64,000 nucleotides of DNA from Zhongshania sp. (GTDB lineage Bacteria > Pseudomonadota > Gammaproteobacteria > Pseudomonadales > Spongiibacteraceae): NCBI RefSeq assembly GCF_029212375.1, contig NZ_JARGNU010000002.1:62001-126000 (forward strand), given 5' to 3'. Positions 60,976 to 64,000 of this stretch are shown here, piece after piece (positions within the stretch are counted from its first letter, which is position 1; each line of letters opens with the position of its first letter). The notes under the pieces are model-generated. The model did not search any database. It was not told the DNA's origin and saw only the letters and a program-made list of their open reading frames with translations. The translations under genes were made by a program, and so were the position numbers.

Positions 60976-62859
60976 ATGACTAGGCGCCAACAGCTTAAAA
61001 ATACCCATTACGAGCGCCGAGTGTACCGCTATCGCGTGGCGATCTCGATTGTGTTTGTGGTGGTGATGACGTCGATTTTGATTGCTCGCTATGGCCAGCT
61101 GCAAATTGCCGATTACAATATTTATAAAACCCATTCCGACCGCAATCGCATTCAACTTTTGCCCATCGCGCCCAAGCGCGGCTTGATTTTTGACCGCAAT
61201 GGCGTGCTGCTAGCCGAGAATATTCCCAGCTATACCCTCACCGTAGTGAAAGAACGGGTGGAATCGCTGGATGAAACCTTGGCGATTATCGGCGAGCTGG
61301 TTGCCCTTGAAGAAGACGATATTGAGCAGTTTCGCAAGCGCTTAACTCGGCGTCGGCCCTATGAAGCCGTACCCCTAAAGTTTCGGGTGAGTGAAGATGA
61401 AATCGCCAAAATAGCGGTTAATCGCTACCGTATTCCTGGGGTTGAGATCGACGCTCAATTAGTGCGGCATTATCCCCATGGCGAGTTATTTGCTCACGTG
61501 CTGGGCTATGTTGGTCGAATAAGTGAGCGCGAGCTTGACGAGATCGATCCGGTAAATTACAGCGGTACCCACCATATTGGTAAAATTGGTTTAGAAAAAT
61601 ACTACGAGGAATTACTCCACGGCACAGTGGGTTACCAAAACGTAGAGAGTAACGCTCACGGCCGTATTCTGCGGGTATTAGAGCGCCACGATCCCCAGCC
61701 GGGCGGTGATATCCATCTCAGTGTCGATGCCTATGTGCAGCAGGTCGCCTTTGAGGCTCTAGAGGGCCAGCGTGGCGCGATTGTGGCGATGGATCCGCGC
61801 ACGGGCGGCATTATTGCCATGGTGAGTACCCCGAGCTACGACGCCAATTTGTTTGTTAACGGCATTAGTAGTACTGATTATAATGCCTTGCAAAATGATC
61901 CCGACCTGCCGCTCTATAATCGCGCATTGCAGGGCCAGTATCCGCCCGCATCAACGATCAAGCCCATTTGGGGCTTGGCGGGTTTGCATTATGGCATGGT
62001 CACACCGACGACCCGTGTGTCTGATCCCGGTTGGTTTAGTCTGCCCAATGACAGTCGCCGTTATCGAGATTGGAAACGGGGTGGGCACGGCGCTTCAGTC
62101 AATTTAGAGCAGGCGATTGTGCAGTCCTGCGATGTGTATTTTTATGAGTTAGCTTATAAGCTGGGTATCGACCGTCTCCATGATTTTGGGGTGCGCTTTG
62201 GTTTAGGGGTGCCAACTGGCATCGACAACACCAACGAGCGCAGTGGCATCCTGCCGTCGCGAGCGTGGAAGGAAGAAGTGCGCAACAGCCACTGGTATCC
62301 GGGCGAAACCATTAGTGTGGGAATTGGTCAGGGCTTTATGTTGGCTACACCGCTGCAATTAGCGGTGGCGACCTCGGTTATTGCCTCGCGGGGTGAATTG
62401 CGAGCGCCGCGGCTGTTGGCGTCGGTTGACGGTGAAAAGGTGGTGGCGCCGCTATTGGGGCGTATGGACGACGTGCCTGACGCTTATTGGGATGCCATTA
62501 CCCAATCAATGGAAGAGGTGGTGGCAGGTTCCCAAGGGACGGCTAGAGGCCTAAAAGCGGGATTAACTTACCGTATGGCAGCTAAAACCGGTACCGCCCA
62601 GGTAGTGGGTATTGCCGCTGGTGAAAAATACGATTCCAGCGCCATGAAAAAGCGCAATTGGGATCACGCATTGTTTGTGGCCTTTGCGCCGGCAGAAGAC
62701 CCTAAAATTGCGGTATCGGTAGTTATTGAAAACGGTGAGCACGGCGGCAGTGTAGCGGGGCCTGCAGCGAGGAAAGTGTTTGAAGCCTTTTTAATTGGCG
62801 AGCCTAAAACCGTTCCACCGTCGATGGATATCACGCCTGAGGTGTGGGTAGATGAATAA
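60976..62859 (+). CDS. mrdA: Penicillin-binding protein 2
   Basis: PBP2 transpeptidase motifs STIK (SXXK), SCD (SXN-type region), AAKTGTAQ (KTG). Confidence 0.96.
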   Translation: MTRRQQLKNTHYERRVYRYRVAISIVFVVVMTSILIARYGQLQIADYNIYKTHSDRNRIQLLPIAPKRGLIFDRNGVLLAENIPSYTLTVVKERVESLDETLAIIGELVALEEDDIEQFRKRLTRRRPYEAVPLKFRVSEDEIAKIAVNRYRIPGVEIDAQLVRHYPHGELFAHVLGYVGRISERELDEIDPVNYSGTHHIGKIGLEKYYEELLHGTVGYQNVESNAHGRILRVLERHDPQPGGDIHLSVDAYVQQVAFEALEGQRGAIVAMDPRTGGIIAMVSTPSYDANLFVNGISSTDYNALQNDPDLPLYNRALQGQYPPASTIKPIWGLAGLHYGMVTPTTRVSDPGWFSLPNDSRRYRDWKRGGHGASVNLEQAIVQSCDVYFYELAYKLGIDRLHDFGVRFGLGVPTGIDNTNERSGILPSRAWKEEVRNSHWYPGETISVGIGQGFMLATPLQLAVATSVIASRGELRAPRLLASVDGEKVVAPLLGRMDDVPDAYWDAITQSMEEVVAGSQGTARGLKAGLTYRMAAKTGTAQVVGIAAGEKYDSSAMKKRNWDHALFVAFAPAEDPKIAVSVVIENGEHGGSVAGPAARKVFEAFLIGEPKTVPPSMDITPEVWVDE

Positions 62860-63997
62860 TTCCGATTTTGTGCGTCAATTGCCGGGCAGTAATCGCAGTA
62901 TTAGCAGTCAGCGTACTATTAGCCAGCGGCTGCGTATTGATATCCCGCTCCTAGTGCTGCTATTGATATTAAGTGGCGTGGGCTTAGTGGTTTTATACAG
63001 CGCCAGCGATGGCAGCATGGCGACGGTATTGCGCCAGGGCCGCTATTTGTCGGTGGCCTTTGTGGTGATGATATTGGTGGCCCAGCTGCACCCCGAACAG
63101 TTACAGCGTTGGGCGCCCTTTGCTTATATTGTGTGTGTCGGTTTGCTGTTGGCGGTGGATTTTGTTGGCGTGGGGGCAAAGGGTGCCCAGCGCTGGCTGG
63201 GGGTGGGCGGTTTTCGTTTTCAGCCCTCTGAAATCGCTAAATTGGTGATGCCAATGGCGGTGGCTTGGTATTTGTCTACCCACCCACTGCCGCCTGGCTT
63301 TCGGCATACCTTTATAAGCCTTGCGCTGATATTTATTCCAACCGGACTTATCGTCATTCAGCCAGATTTGGGCACCTCGATATTAATCGCAACCTCCGGT
63401 ATTTTTGTGTTATTTCTGGCAGGGATTAGCTGGGGGTTTATATTTTCTTGTTTTGGGTTGCTGGCGATGATGGCCTACCCAATGTGGGAGTTTGTGCTGC
63501 ACGACTACCAGCGCCAGCGGATTTTGACCATGCTAAGTCCAGAGAGCGACAAGCTCGGCGCTGGCTGGAATATTATTCAGTCGAAAACTGCGATAGGTTC
63601 TGGCGGTTTTGAAGGTAAGGGTTGGCTGCTTGGCACTCAATCACATTTAGACTTTTTGCCCGAGAGTCACACTGACTTTATCATCGCGGTACTCGCCGAG
63701 GAATTCGGTTTGCGTGGGGTATTGCTGTTATTGTTACTCTATGGCCTGATCGTGAGTCGCGGTCTGTGGATCGCGAGTCAGGCAAAACAATGCTTCGGTC
63801 GCTTATTAGGCGGGAGTATTATTCTAACTTTCTTTGTCTATGTCTTTGTAAACATGGGAATGGTCTCGGGTTTACTGCCCGTGGTAGGGGTGCCTCTACC
63901 GCTGGTGAGTCAGGGCGGTACTTCACTGGTAACACTATTGGTGGGGTTTGGAATTTTGATGGGTATCTGCGCCGACGAGCGCTTAGTGCATCAGTGA
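62852..63997 (+). CDS. rodA: Rod shape-determining protein RodA
   Basis: SEDS family: GAKGAQRWLGVGGFRFQPSEIAKL; FLPESHTDFIIAVLAEEFG; PLVSQGGTSL. Confidence 0.97.
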   Translation: MNNSDFVRQLPGSNRSISSQRTISQRLRIDIPLLVLLLILSGVGLVVLYSASDGSMATVLRQGRYLSVAFVVMILVAQLHPEQLQRWAPFAYIVCVGLLLAVDFVGVGAKGAQRWLGVGGFRFQPSEIAKLVMPMAVAWYLSTHPLPPGFRHTFISLALIFIPTGLIVIQPDLGTSILIATSGIFVLFLAGISWGFIFSCFGLLAMMAYPMWEFVLHDYQRQRILTMLSPESDKLGAGWNIIQSKTAIGSGGFEGKGWLLGTQSHLDFLPESHTDFIIAVLAEEFGLRGVLLLLLLYGLIVSRGLWIASQAKQCFGRLLGGSIILTFFVYVFVNMGMVSGLLPVVGVPLPLVSQGGTSLVTLLVGFGILMGICADERLVHQ

Positions 63998-64000
63998 TAA

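Noticed and set aside
1-64000. CRISPR arrays, tRNA/rRNA genes, IS elements, prophage
   Set aside because: No regular short repeats, no cloverleaf-like or rRNA sequence, and no transposase or phage structural ORFs recognised by eye; a tool search could still find divergent ones.

Overview
Chromosomal window of a gammaproteobacterium (gene content and order fit the marine Cellvibrionales/Spongiibacteraceae sort; inference only). Most of it is housekeeping: bamD (partial), rluD, pgeF, clpB, ilvIH, rhlE, prfC, rsuA/rsmC-like genes, sfsA, cysE, ppa, nirBD-narK-kinase, and mpl-ubiX-MMPL-proA-nadD-rsfS-rlmH-mrdA-rodA. No tRNA, rRNA, CRISPR array or transposase was recognised. The best candidate for a poorly described system is a compact polycistron at 42482-51004: a secreted 626-aa protein, a 970-aa-class TPR lipoprotein, a second TPR lipoprotein, a small secreted protein, ExbB/TolQ-like, two ExbD-like, and an AgmX/PglI/TonB-like transducer split in two at a GGGG-TAATG junction that could allow a -1 frameshift or reinitiation. 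The nirB/narK intergenic region has two divergent, consensus-perfect sigma-54 promoters, two NtrC-like half-site repeats and an IHF consensus match. Other accessory points are a four-gene DUF4331-lipoprotein-TPR-HupE/UreJ cassette, a hipBA module abutting an EF-hand gene remnant with two lesions, and a textbook sigma-32 promoter before clpB.
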